This document shows, in pieces, positions 16,561 to 24,840 of a DNA stretch of 64,000 bases (its first letter is position 1; every line of letters starts with the position of its first letter). The notes under the pieces are model-generated. The model made no database searches. It was not told where the DNA came from and saw only the letters and a list, made by a program, of their open reading frames with translations. Where the stretch lies: NCBI GenBank assembly GCA_018266775.1, contig JAFDZS010000001.1:124001-188000 (forward strand), read 5' to 3'. This stretch comes from Bacteroidota bacterium. Its GTDB lineage: Bacteria > Bacteroidota > Bacteroidia > Chitinophagales > Chitinophagaceae. Position numbers and translations under genes: made by a program.

Positions 16561-18681
16561 TTACTTCACCAGCATATACACCAGCCAGCTCATTACATAC
16601 GCCAGCCCGGTCATGTATATTAATTGAATGGCGGGCCATTTCCAGCTTCGGGTTTCTCTTTTTACAATAGCGAGTGTACTCATACACTGCATGGCCAGCA
16701 CATAAAATATCAATAAAGATAATCCCGTTGCCAGGTCGTACACTTTAGTGCCATCAGGCCTTACTGCTGCTGCCATTTTTTGGCGCAGGGTGCTGTTGTT
16801 TTCGTCTGCATCTTCACCCACACTGTACAATGTTGCCATAGTACCTACAAACACTTCTCGTGCAGCAAAAGAAGTAATCAATGCAATGCCAATCTTCCAG
16901 TCGTAACCCAACGGGCGGATCACCGGTTCAATAGATTTGCCTAATGTACCTGCATAGGAGTTTTGCAGTAATGCAGTTTTACGTTGTTTATTCAGTTCTT
17001 TTTCCTGCGATGGATTGTCTTTAACTAATTGGTCATACTGTTCCGTTACCGCCTCCATTTTTCTTTTTGGCCCGTAAGTGCTCAACGCCCAAAGCAATAA
17101 GCTAATCACCATAATTACTTTACCGGCATCAAACACAAATATTTTTGCTTTCTCCACCATTGTGCTCAATGCATTTTTCCAGCGGGGCCCGCGGTACACC
17201 GGCAGTTCCAAAATAAAAAAGCTGCGTTCGGCAGATTTGATGAACCACTTGAGTACCCACGCCACAATCAATGCCATTACTGTGCCCAATAAATACAAAC
17301 ACATCATCACCAAGCCCTGCAGACTTAAAAAGCCAAAGTATAGTTTAGAAGGTATGATCAGCGCTATAAGTACAGTATACACGGGCAGCCTGGCGCTGCA
17401 ACTCATCAATGGCGTAACCATGATGGTAAGCAGCCGTTCTTTTTTATTTTCAATATTTCTTGCCGTCATAATAGCGGGTACCGCACAGGCATACCCGCTG
17501 ATCATCGGCATTACACTTTTTCCATTCAGCCCTACTTTGCGCATCAATTTATCTGTGAGAAAACTGATGCGGGCCATATACCCTGTATCTTCCAGTAAAG
17601 TGATCAGGCCAAACAGGATCATGATCTGTGGCACAAAAACCAAAATGCCGCTCAGGCCTGCAACGATACCATTAATGAACAGGTTACTCCACCAGGCTTC
17701 GGGTAATGTTTTATTAAGCCAGGTGCCCAGCTCACCAAAAGTCCATTCAATACCATCCATGGGGAAATGCGCAACCCAAAACACACTCTGGAACAGCAGG
17801 AATAAAACAGATAATAGAATGATATAGCCCCAATAACGGTGCAGTAATATATTATCCAGTTTTTCTGTTAATAATGTACGCTGCAGGGGATCGCTTTCCA
17901 CTACTGTTTGCTGCATAATATGTTTAATGCGCCCGTACCGCTGCATGATCTCTTCTGCCTGTGTGCGTGTAGGATTGAACTGATTTTCCTTTTCAATATC
18001 TTCTATTGTGTGCTGCATCGCACTATCCAGCTCAAAGGCTTCATGGTTGATGAGATAGTGAACAGCCCGGTAGCTGCTGAAATCGGGAAAATGTTTTTTT
18101 AATGCTGCAATGGGTGCCTCTGCAATAGCCGTCATATCAATAAAATCCCTTGCAGCGGCCTGTGCTGTTTTTTCTGCCACCAGCTCAATGGCTTTTTTTA
18201 AAGAGGTAATGCCTTTATTCTTGCGTGGATTAATGGCAACTATTGGTACGCCCAATTCTCTTTCCAAACCCGGTATGTCTATTTGTGTTCCTTTTTTATT
18301 AGCGAGGTCCATCATGGTAAGCGCCACCACAACAGGAATTTTTAAATCGATGATCTGTGAACAAAACAACAGGTTGCGTTTCAGGTTGCTGGCATCGGCC
18401 ACCAGTAAAACCATATCGGGCTGTACGGTTTCATCCTGCAGCATTAATACTTTATATGCCACCCATTCATCTGCCCGTTTGGGATACAGGCTGTAAGTAC
18501 CGGGTAAGTCAATGATGTTTACATCAAGGTTGGGAGCAATGGTGCTGGTGCCGGTTTTTTTATCTACCGTTACACCAGGAAAATTGCCCACTTTCTGGTT
18601 CAGCCCGGTCAATACGTTAAAAAGTGAAGTTTTTCCGCTATTGGGATTACCTACTAACGCTATGTTTAACTTTTTCTTCAA
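16561..18681 (-). CDS. feoB: Ferrous iron transport protein B
   Basis: 706 residues from the TTG at 18681. The N-terminal G-domain has G1 GNPNSGKTS (near 10), G2 in the FPGVTVDKKTG region, G3 DLPGTYSL (near 58) and a G4-like TMMDLA. The C-terminal half has the multi-helix permease with Gate motifs. It imports Fe(II) across the inner membrane. The frame extends to another TTG at 18714, but a TATTTTTG promoter box lies between, and starting at 18681 gives the canonical opening MKKKLNIALVGNP. FeoA is not adjacent; a feoA gene lies at 55669. No Fur site was recognised. Confidence 0.95.
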   Translation of the reverse strand: MKKKLNIALVGNPNSGKTSLFNVLTGLNQKVGNFPGVTVDKKTGTSTIAPNLDVNIIDLPGTYSLYPKRADEWVAYKVLMLQDETVQPDMVLLVADASNLKRNLLFCSQIIDLKIPVVVALTMMDLANKKGTQIDIPGLERELGVPIVAINPRKNKGITSLKKAIELVAEKTAQAAARDFIDMTAIAEAPIAALKKHFPDFSSYRAVHYLINHEAFELDSAMQHTIEDIEKENQFNPTRTQAEEIMQRYGRIKHIMQQTVVESDPLQRTLLTEKLDNILLHRYWGYIILLSVLFLLFQSVFWVAHFPMDGIEWTFGELGTWLNKTLPEAWWSNLFINGIVAGLSGILVFVPQIMILFGLITLLEDTGYMARISFLTDKLMRKVGLNGKSVMPMISGYACAVPAIMTARNIENKKERLLTIMVTPLMSCSARLPVYTVLIALIIPSKLYFGFLSLQGLVMMCLYLLGTVMALIVAWVLKWFIKSAERSFFILELPVYRGPRWKNALSTMVEKAKIFVFDAGKVIMVISLLLWALSTYGPKRKMEAVTEQYDQLVKDNPSQEKELNKQRKTALLQNSYAGTLGKSIEPVIRPLGYDWKIGIALITSFAAREVFVGTMATLYSVGEDADENNSTLRQKMAAAVRPDGTKVYDLATGLSLLIFYVLAMQCMSTLAIVKRETRSWKWPAIQLIYMTGLAYVMSWLVYMLVK

Positions 18682-18695
18682 GATATAAACGGGCA

Positions 18696-18703
18696 CAAAA
18701 ATA
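18696..18703 (-). promoter_or_regulatory. Promoter -7 box deciding the feoB start
   Basis: TATTTTTG on the minus strand. It lies inside the longest open frame, between the upstream TTG (18714) and the TTG at 18681. If used, transcription begins near 18690 and only the 18681 start can be translated, with a leader of about 10 bases. Confidence 0.5.
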
Positions 18704-18797
18704 GCGTCATTCAATGGTTTACCGTTACGAAATAAGAAACAAGGTTAATTTGGCAATAAATTTGACCAACTATCCGGCGTAAAGTCATTTACTCAAT

Positions 18798-18805
18798 TAC
18801 CTTTG
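18798..18805 (+). promoter_or_regulatory. Promoter -7 box of the M28 peptidase gene
   Basis: TACCTTTG, exact TAnnTTTG match, 23 bp upstream of the ATG at 18829. Confidence 0.55.
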
Positions 18806-18828
18806 CATCACCCAACATAACTTCTGGT

Positions 18829-20466
18829 ATGAAATATTTATTGTTCCTGCTTATTCTGAGTACTCAGTTTGCTTTTGCCCAAAAACTTAAAAAGGCCGAT
18901 AAGGTTATTCTTGCGAACCTGCAATCGCATATTGGTTACCTGGCCGATGATAAGCTGGAAGGCCGCAGAACCGGCAGTGCCGGTGAAAAGCTGGCGTATG
19001 AATACATCAGCAAACAATTTACGCAGGCAGGCCTTGCTGCAAAAGGTGATAATGGAACCTTTATCCAGGAGTTTGAAGTGAATGAGGGTAAACAGGTAAG
19101 CCCCTCTTCGCATTTGATCATCAACAGTTTTGATTTAGATCTTGATAAAGAATATTTCCCTTTCATCTTTTCTCCCAATGCATCGCTTGAAGCTGCACCA
19201 TCTATGGCGTTAAGAGAAAGCGGTACCGTTTGGTTCTGGGATTTAAAAGATAAACTGGAGGAAAATAAAAACAACCCCCACTTCGATCTCACCGATGCTA
19301 TTAAAGCCAAAGCCAATGAAGTGGCCGGCAAGGGCGCAACTGGTTTGATTGTTTACAATACCTCTTCCATTGCCGATGAATTAAAGTTTGAACCTAAAGC
19401 AAAAACAGAGTTGGTAAAAATACCTGTGCTGTATGTTACCAATAATGTAAAGAAAAAATACCTGTATGATGAAACAGCCACTGTTGACATTAAACTGAAA
19501 GTAGACATCACTGATAAAAAGCGCAACGGTCATAACGTAATAGGTTATATTGATAATGGTGCACCAACAACAGTGATCATTGGTGCACATTATGATCATT
19601 TGGGTTATGGGGAAGATCATAATTCACTGTACACCGGAACCACACCGCAAATTCATAATGGTGCAGATGATAATGCCAGCGGTACTGCTGCATTGATTGA
19701 AATGGCCAAAATGCTAAAGGCATCTAAGTTGAAAAACAACAACTATCTTTTTGTTTCTTTCTCCGGTGAGGAATTGGGTTTGTTTGGCAGCAAATATTTT
19801 ACCGATCATCCTTCCATCGATCTTTCCAATGTCAATTACATGATCAATATGGATATGGTGGGCCGCTTAAACGACAGCACACACGGACTTACTATTGGCG
19901 GTTACGGTACATCGCCCGTTTGGGGGCAATTGCTTACAGAGAAAGATAAATTCTTTACTATTAAACTCGACAGCAGCGGCACCGGCCCCAGCGATCATAC
20001 TTCTTTTTACAGGAAAGATATTCCCGTATTGTTCTTTTTTACCGGTGTGCACAGCGATTACCACAAACCTACCGATGATGCAGACAAGATCAATTATAAC
20101 GGCGAGCTGCAGGTGCTGAAATATATTTTCAACGTTGTAAATGCTGCCAATAAAATGGGTAAGCTGGCATTTTTAAAAACCCGCGAAGCAGCATCTACCG
20201 GTAAAAGCAGTTTTAAAGTAACGCTGGGTATTATGCCCGATTATACTTTTAGTGGCGGCGGTGTAAGGGTAGACGGTGTAAGCGATGGAAAGATTGCACA
20301 GAAAGCAGGTATTAAAGCCGGAGATGTGATTGTACAGTTGGGAGATTATAAATTTACCGATGTACAAAGTTATATGAGTGCATTGAGTAAATTCAATAAA
20401 GGCGATGCCACTAAAGTAAAAGTAAAACGTGGCAATGAAGAACTGGTGTTTGATATTGTTTTTTAA
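18829..20466 (+). CDS. Secreted M28-family zinc peptidase with PDZ domain
   Basis: 545 residues with a signal peptide (KYLLFLLILSTQFAFAQ). A PA-type insert spans about 110-220. The M28 core follows: GAHYDHLG (first zinc His-x-Asp, near 250), GADDNASG (bridging Asp, near 282), SGEELGLFGS (catalytic Glu pair, near 310), MINMDMVGR (near 340) and SDHTSF (last His, near 385). A C-terminal PDZ domain (about 460-545; GVRVDGVSDGKIAQKAGIKAGD) probably binds peptide ends. An aminopeptidase acting outside the cytoplasm. The next gene starts directly after its stop, so they are cotranscribed. Confidence 0.93.
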   Translation: MKYLLFLLILSTQFAFAQKLKKADKVILANLQSHIGYLADDKLEGRRTGSAGEKLAYEYISKQFTQAGLAAKGDNGTFIQEFEVNEGKQVSPSSHLIINSFDLDLDKEYFPFIFSPNASLEAAPSMALRESGTVWFWDLKDKLEENKNNPHFDLTDAIKAKANEVAGKGATGLIVYNTSSIADELKFEPKAKTELVKIPVLYVTNNVKKKYLYDETATVDIKLKVDITDKKRNGHNVIGYIDNGAPTTVIIGAHYDHLGYGEDHNSLYTGTTPQIHNGADDNASGTAALIEMAKMLKASKLKNNNYLFVSFSGEELGLFGSKYFTDHPSIDLSNVNYMINMDMVGRLNDSTHGLTIGGYGTSPVWGQLLTEKDKFFTIKLDSSGTGPSDHTSFYRKDIPVLFFFTGVHSDYHKPTDDADKINYNGELQVLKYIFNVVNAANKMGKLAFLKTREAASTGKSSFKVTLGIMPDYTFSGGGVRVDGVSDGKIAQKAGIKAGDVIVQLGDYKFTDVQSYMSALSKFNKGDATKVKVKRGNEELVFDIVF

Positions 20467-20901
20467 ATGAAACTCAAAATTGATAACGAAACCTTAGCGC
20501 AGGAATTTTTTGAAGATTCCGTATTGCTGGGCATTGTTGCACCCATTAAAGATTACCAGTTTTGCTGGCAACTGAACCAGGTGCTGGGTTTCAACTTCAG
20601 GGTGAATAACGATTTTGAAATTCAACTCAGCAAAAAAGACCGCAAATATTTCTTTGCCATTTATGAATATGCAGTACCTGCAACCGCATTGGTGCACTAC
20701 CTGTACAATAACCAGTTTGATGGCGAATATTTATTGCCGGAATTCAAGCACCTTGATTTTTTATGGTTGATCAAAGGAGATTTGTTGCCCGCTGAAGAAC
20801 AAAAAGCTTTGCTGCAGTCCATACGTTCTATTTCCGGTGTGCAGCTGGTTACCGAAATGACAAACGAAAAGATCAAACACAAACAGCACCTGATATTCTA
20901 A
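20467..20901 (+). CDS. IPExxxVDY family protein
   Basis: 144 residues resembling the Bacteroidota IPExxxVDY family; the family motif appears here as LPEFKHLDFLWLI near residues 90-102. Function is unknown for the family. No signal peptide, so cytoplasmic. The ATG follows the peptidase stop codon without a gap, implying translational coupling. An AT-rich repeat (20907-21000) separates it from the pterin dehydratase gene. Confidence 0.8.
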   Translation: MKLKIDNETLAQEFFEDSVLLGIVAPIKDYQFCWQLNQVLGFNFRVNNDFEIQLSKKDRKYFFAIYEYAVPATALVHYLYNNQFDGEYLLPEFKHLDFLWLIKGDLLPAEEQKALLQSIRSISGVQLVTEMTNEKIKHKQHLIF

Positions 20902-20906
20902 TGGGT

Positions 20907-21000
20907 AATTGTCCAATGAACAATGGATAATTACTGCATATAGTAAAGACTGTTGCAACCTGGAATATTATCCATTATTAATTGTTCATTATTAATTATT
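20907..21000. repeat. AT-rich inverted-repeat element, copy 2
   Basis: The left arm (20907-20933) contains AATGAACAATGGATAATTA, identical over 19 bases to copy 1 at 8858; the right arm (20966-21000) holds ATTATCCATTATTAATTG and TTCATTATTAATTA in the opposite sense. It fills the whole gap between the IPExxxVDY and pterin dehydratase genes. Confidence 0.65.
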
Positions 21001-21004
21001 ATTT

Positions 21005-21235
21005 ATGTGGAAAGAAGAAAACAACAGCCTGTATAAAAAATTTGAGTTCAACAATTTTTCTGAAGCTTTTGCCTTTATGACAAGAGTGGCTATTGAAGCG
21101 GAAAAAATGAACCATCATCCATTATGGACAAACGTGTATAACCGCGTGGAGATTTGGTTAAGCACACATGATGCCGGTGATATTGTTACTGATAAAGATC
21201 ATAAGCTGGCCCAAAAAATTGATGCGTTACACTAA
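21005..21235 (+). CDS. 4a-hydroxytetrahydrobiopterin dehydratase (pterin-4a-carbinolamine dehydratase)
   Basis: 76 residues, shorter than the usual 95-110 because the N-terminal helix is trimmed, but the signature is complete: MNHHP at 35-39 with the paired catalytic His, WTNVYNRV at 41-48 and LSTHDAGD at 52-59. It dehydrates 4a-hydroxy-tetrahydrobiopterin, recycling the cofactor of aromatic amino acid hydroxylases; in organisms lacking these it may serve molybdopterin or folate chemistry. Its stop overlaps the selD stop by four bases (convergent). Confidence 0.92.
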   Translation: MWKEENNSLYKKFEFNNFSEAFAFMTRVAIEAEKMNHHPLWTNVYNRVEIWLSTHDAGDIVTDKDHKLAQKIDALH

Positions 21236-22275
21236 TCAATTACCGTAACTGCTTTTTCCTGTTTGGTTACCAGTTTACCTATTGGGTTGGTAAAAGCCCC
21301 CAATCCGTATTGCTGTAAAATTTCCCTCACTTGTGGTACTGCATTTTCTTCTGCAGCAATTAATAATCCGCCGCTGGTTTGTGGGTCAGCAAGAATAAAT
21401 TTTTGATCATCTGTTACTGCACCAATCTTCTCCCCATAACTATCCCAGTTACGGTGCGTGCCGCCCGGTATAGATTTTTGTTCGAGGTATGCTTTCAAAT
21501 CATCAATAATCAAAGGGATGTTTTTCATTTGCACTGTTGCGCTTAACCCGCTGCCTTCAGCCATTTCCACCAGGTGGCCCAATAAACCAAAGCCCGTTAC
21601 ATCTGTCATGGCCGTTACACCTTTTAATTTTCCCAGCGCTTCGCCTGCTTTATTTAACTGCATCATTTGTTTTGCGGCTATGCCATAGTGTTGGGTACGC
21701 AAAATATTTTTCTTTTCGGCGGTGGTTAAAATACCCGCACCCAGCGGTTTGGTTAAAAACAATGCATTGCCGGCTTTTGCCTGGTTATTTTGTTTGATGT
21801 TTTCTATGGGCACCAGTCCGTTTACCGCCAAACCAAATATGGGTTCGGGTGAATCAATACTATGCCCACCAGCTAAAGGAATTCCTGCTTCTTTACAAAT
21901 ACTGCGGCTGCCTTCAATTACTTTTTGAGCTACGGATGGCGGGAGTGTGTTAATGGGCCATCCTAAAATAGCGATGGCCAGTACAGGTTTTCCGCCCATA
22001 GCATAAACATCGCTGATGGCATTGGCAGAAGCAATTCTTCCAAATTCAAATGGATCATCCACAATCGGCATAAAGAAGTCTGTCGTGGATATTAATGCGG
22101 TGCCATTGTCCAGGTCATAAACGGCTGCATCATCTTTGCTGTGGTTGCCCACAATCAATTTATCATTATCGGGCATTGCAAAATTGCTGCTGAGTATTTC
22201 ATCCAAAACTTTGGGTGCAATTTTACAGCCGCAGCCTGCGCCATGAGAGTATTGTGTAAGTTTAATCCCATTCAT
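21232..22275 (-). CDS. selD: Selenide, water dikinase
   Basis: 347 residues beginning [20 protein letters not shown], nearly as in the Escherichia coli enzyme; the catalytic residue at position 15 is Cys (not selenocysteine) with Lys18. Later blocks include the [18 protein letters not shown] metal-binding region and the GGHS motif near 140. It makes selenophosphate from selenide and ATP. Last gene of the operon mnmH - proline-rich protein - selD, pointing to use of selenium in tRNA. A 7-bp-stem hairpin directly abuts its start codon. Confidence 0.97.
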   Translation of the reverse strand: MNGIKLTQYSHGAGCGCKIAPKVLDEILSSNFAMPDNDKLIVGNHSKDDAAVYDLDNGTALISTTDFFMPIVDDPFEFGRIASANAISDVYAMGGKPVLAIAILGWPINTLPPSVAQKVIEGSRSICKEAGIPLAGGHSIDSPEPIFGLAVNGLVPIENIKQNNQAKAGNALFLTKPLGAGILTTAEKKNILRTQHYGIAAKQMMQLNKAGEALGKLKGVTAMTDVTGFGLLGHLVEMAEGSGLSATVQMKNIPLIIDDLKAYLEQKSIPGGTHRNWDSYGEKIGAVTDDQKFILADPQTSGGLLIAAEENAVPQVREILQQYGLGAFTNPIGKLVTKQEKAVTVID

Positions 22276-22292
22276 ATTGCTAAGGTAGCAAT
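22276..22292. promoter_or_regulatory. Hairpin abutting the selD start codon
   Basis: ATTGCTA and TAGCAAT form a perfect 7-bp inverted repeat around a 3-base loop, ending at the base before the selD ATG (22275). It would fold over the ribosome-binding region, or be an operator. It also includes, on the minus strand, TACCTTAG, one mismatch from the -7 consensus. Confidence 0.4.
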
Positions 22293-22310
22293 ACGCCCGG
22301 TTATTTTTGC

Positions 22311-23591
22311 TTACTGAACTTTTCGTCTTCTAAAAACAATGCCAGAGCTTTTTTGCATATCACCGCTAAAGCGTATTTCGTAACGGTCGTTGCCATCATA
22401 TACTATGAGCAATCCGGTATTGGGCGGTAGTGTTCCCAGTGTTTCTGCATACATCACCAATTGAATGCTGTCGCCAACATCCCGGGTGTCAATTGTTTTC
22501 TTCACAGCGTTTGTGGTTAAGCCCACTCTTGGCATAATCACCTGGCCGTTCATGATCACACTAACAGTATCGCCATCCACTTCTCCATTATCATACAAAA
22601 TCAACTGCAGGCTGTCTGACTTAAAATATAATGCCTGGATATTCTCCACTTTTCTTTTTGCCGCATCCACTGCGGCGGTGGGGTCAATGGGGTCTGGTTG
22701 TTTAACAGGTGCAGGCTTTGCCACAACAGTTTCCACAGGTTTAGTCACTGGTGGTGGCACCGGTGCAGGTTTTACCACAACCGTTTCTGTTTTCTTTGGT
22801 GCTTCAACAGGTTTTGCCGCCGGTGTTTCTTTGGGTGGTACTGTGGTTACTTTGGCAACAACAGGCGGCGCCTGCTTAACTGGTTCTGGTTTTGGTGCAA
22901 CAGGTTCAGGCAATTTAGGTGTTTGTATTTTTATTGCTGCTGTTGTTGATGGCTGAATGGTGTTGGAGGTTTGTTGTTTCTTTGCATTAATCACTATCAT
23001 CTGTTCTTCCTCCGGCGTCGGCATTGGTTTAAGTACGGCTAAAGTTTCTGTTGCTCCGGTGCCATTATTATCTTCTTTAATGAAAGACAATTGCTGTGAT
23101 AAACCTTTTTCCTGCAGGTAGGGTACCAGCGAGCTTTGTTGGTAATCTCTTTTTCTTTCCACATGTACAAACCCGGTATTATGGCTGAAATCTCTTGTTC
23201 TGTTTGTTTCAAACAAACCACTTAATATCATCACGCTGTCTTTAATAGTTAAGCGCAGTGTGTTTTGCATACGGATGCCTTTCGGCGGTTTTACAGGATA
23301 ATTATTTCCTATCAAATCCACATCTTCTGTTACCACTTCATTACCATCCCGTTTGATTTTGATCTTCTTTACACCATAATATTCTTTATCATCTATGATA
23401 AAATAAGTTTGCGTATAGCCGTACAATTTTCCTTTCTCTTCGCTGATGGCAATTTCATAGCGGTAATTCAGCTGGGTGGTATCGTTATACATAAAGCCCT
23501 TCCAGAGGCCGGTAATATCCTGTTGTGCACTGAGTTTACATGATACAATAAGGAGGCAAATCAATAAGGTCAGGTGGTTTCTGTACTGCAT
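22311..23591 (-). CDS. Exported protein with proline-rich linker, unknown function
   Basis: 426 residues with an N-terminal export signal ([19 protein letters not shown]; Cys18 may be a lipobox). Residues 25-140 form a beta-rich, lipocalin-like domain ([34 protein letters not shown]). Residues about 215-310 are a Pro/Lys/Val linker with repeated VKPAPVP and PKPEP units. A second beta-rich domain (about 320-426) contains [13 protein letters not shown] and [10 protein letters not shown]. The ATG lies inside the end of mnmH (22-bp overlap) and selD follows after 35 bp, so it sits in a selenium operon. Not recognised. Confidence 0.8.
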   Translation of the reverse strand: MQYRNHLTLLICLLIVSCKLSAQQDITGLWKGFMYNDTTQLNYRYEIAISEEKGKLYGYTQTYFIIDDKEYYGVKKIKIKRDGNEVVTEDVDLIGNNYPVKPPKGIRMQNTLRLTIKDSVMILSGLFETNRTRDFSHNTGFVHVERKRDYQQSSLVPYLQEKGLSQQLSFIKEDNNGTGATETLAVLKPMPTPEEEQMIVINAKKQQTSNTIQPSTTAAIKIQTPKLPEPVAPKPEPVKQAPPVVAKVTTVPPKETPAAKPVEAPKKTETVVVKPAPVPPPVTKPVETVVAKPAPVKQPDPIDPTAAVDAAKRKVENIQALYFKSDSLQLILYDNGEVDGDTVSVIMNGQVIMPRVGLTTNAVKKTIDTRDVGDSIQLVMYAETLGTLPPNTGLLIVYDGNDRYEIRFSGDMQKSSGIVFRRRKVQ

Positions 23592-24679
23592 TCCAGTAAT
23601 TTTTGAGTATTGTTAGTTGTATCAACGCCTGAACAGGGTATTTTATTTAACAACTGGTGCAGATTTTCCCTGTTTTCAAGGGCTTTTTGGTACACTTTAT
23701 CGTAATAAGTGAGCAAAATACGGAAACAGGCCTTATGATTGTCTTCCAGGAGGAAATTGATGGCTGTCTTGGTTTCCAATCCGCCCAGCCTTTTTTGTAT
23801 GCGGATGATGGCATTGACGAGCTTTTCTTTTTCAAACCCGCCATATTCGGCTGTGATATAATCCAGCCTTTCTTCAAAAGGAACATCCAGGAAAAATACC
23901 AGGCTTTTGCGCATAGTGTACCACAGCGGCATGGGTATTTGCAGGTTGCCAATGCGCTGGCTTTCATCTTCAATGTAGATGACAGATGATAGATGACCGT
24001 TGTTAGCAGATCCATGTCCTGCTGTCAACTTATTACTTACAACTGCTAACTGTTCCGCCAAAAGGTTTTCAAACATTTCCTGTTTGGGTGGGGCTGTTTC
24101 TCCCAGGCCACCAAATGCAGAGCCTTTATGGTGTGCCAGTGCTTCCAGGTTAATAGTATGCAACTGTTGTTCCTGCAATTGCTGCAGCACCAGCGTTTTA
24201 CCGCTGCCGGTATAGCCGCCAATGATATTGAAGTGGTATTCTTTTTCAAATTGTGCCAGTACCCATTTCCGGTAAGCTTTATAACCACCGACCAGTGTGT
24301 ACACTTTAAAACCATATAAATCCAGCAGCCAGGCCACGCCTGCGCTGCGCATACCACCACGCCAGCAATGTACCAGTACTGTGTTTGGTTCTGCGTTATT
24401 TGACTGTTTATTTCTTTGCCTCACCAGCTGTTCCACTTCTTCCACCATGCTGCGCATTTTTACGCCATAATAATCAAGGCCGATTTTTATGGCGTTTTGT
24501 TTGCTTTGCTGTTTGTATGCGGTGCCCACCACTTTTCTTTCTTCATCGGAAAACAGGGGCAGGCTGTTGGCACCAGGAATATGTGCATGGCTGTATTCTC
24601 CCGGGCTGCGCACATCAAATACGGGATATTGCGCAGCAAGCTGCAAAAAATCCTGTATGGTTAATTTTTGAATGGCCAT
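23570..24679 (-). CDS. mnmH: tRNA 2-selenouridine synthase
   Basis: 369 residues. Residues 1-130 are a rhodanese domain with the active Cys105 in HCWRGGMRS; residues 150 onward contain a P-loop, GGYTGSGKT (154-162), and the family block LEALAHHKGSAFGG (near 185). MnmH (SelU/YbbB) replaces the sulfur of 2-thiouridine at the tRNA wobble position with selenium, via a geranylated intermediate, using selenophosphate from SelD. It is first in the operon with selD. Only a weak promoter-like TAACTTAG is seen just upstream. Confidence 0.96.
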   Translation of the reverse strand: MAIQKLTIQDFLQLAAQYPVFDVRSPGEYSHAHIPGANSLPLFSDEERKVVGTAYKQQSKQNAIKIGLDYYGVKMRSMVEEVEQLVRQRNKQSNNAEPNTVLVHCWRGGMRSAGVAWLLDLYGFKVYTLVGGYKAYRKWVLAQFEKEYHFNIIGGYTGSGKTLVLQQLQEQQLHTINLEALAHHKGSAFGGLGETAPPKQEMFENLLAEQLAVVSNKLTAGHGSANNGHLSSVIYIEDESQRIGNLQIPMPLWYTMRKSLVFFLDVPFEERLDYITAEYGGFEKEKLVNAIIRIQKRLGGLETKTAINFLLEDNHKACFRILLTYYDKVYQKALENRENLHQLLNKIPCSGVDTTNNTQKLLECSTETT

Positions 24680-24780
24680 TTTGAAACAACTAAGTTACAG
24701 AAACAAGAAACTAAACCGTTTTTATTTCTGTAATCAATCTATACTTGCGGTTGTTGAGGGAGGATGGTGTAAAAAATAAA

Positions 24781-24811
24781 AAAGCTCATTGCAATTTTTG
24801 CAATGAGCTTT
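24781..24811 (-). terminator. Intrinsic terminator of rho
   Basis: A perfect 14-bp stem AAAGCTCATTGCAA / TTGCAATGAGCTTT with a 3-base loop, followed on the minus strand by a T-rich run (TTTTTTATTTTTT). It lies 30 bp after the rho stop. A second hairpin (24814-24833) lies between. Confidence 0.85.
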
Positions 24812-24813
24812 TA

Positions 24814-24833
24814 CTGGAAGCCGGAGCTTCCAG
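24814..24833 (-). other. Second hairpin downstream of rho
   Basis: CTGGAAGC and GCTTCCAG form an 8-bp stem around CGGA, between the rho stop codon and the main terminator. There is no T-run of its own; it may protect the mRNA 3' end or strengthen termination. Confidence 0.55.
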
Positions 24834-24840
24834 GTACATA

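Noticed and set aside
17356..17380. 13-bp match to REP unit A inside feoB
   Set aside because: It encodes conserved membrane-helix residues in feoB and has no hairpin partner; treated as chance.
21232..22275. SelD as a selenoprotein
   Set aside because: The catalytic position reads Cys (TGC), and there is no in-frame TGA at this site.
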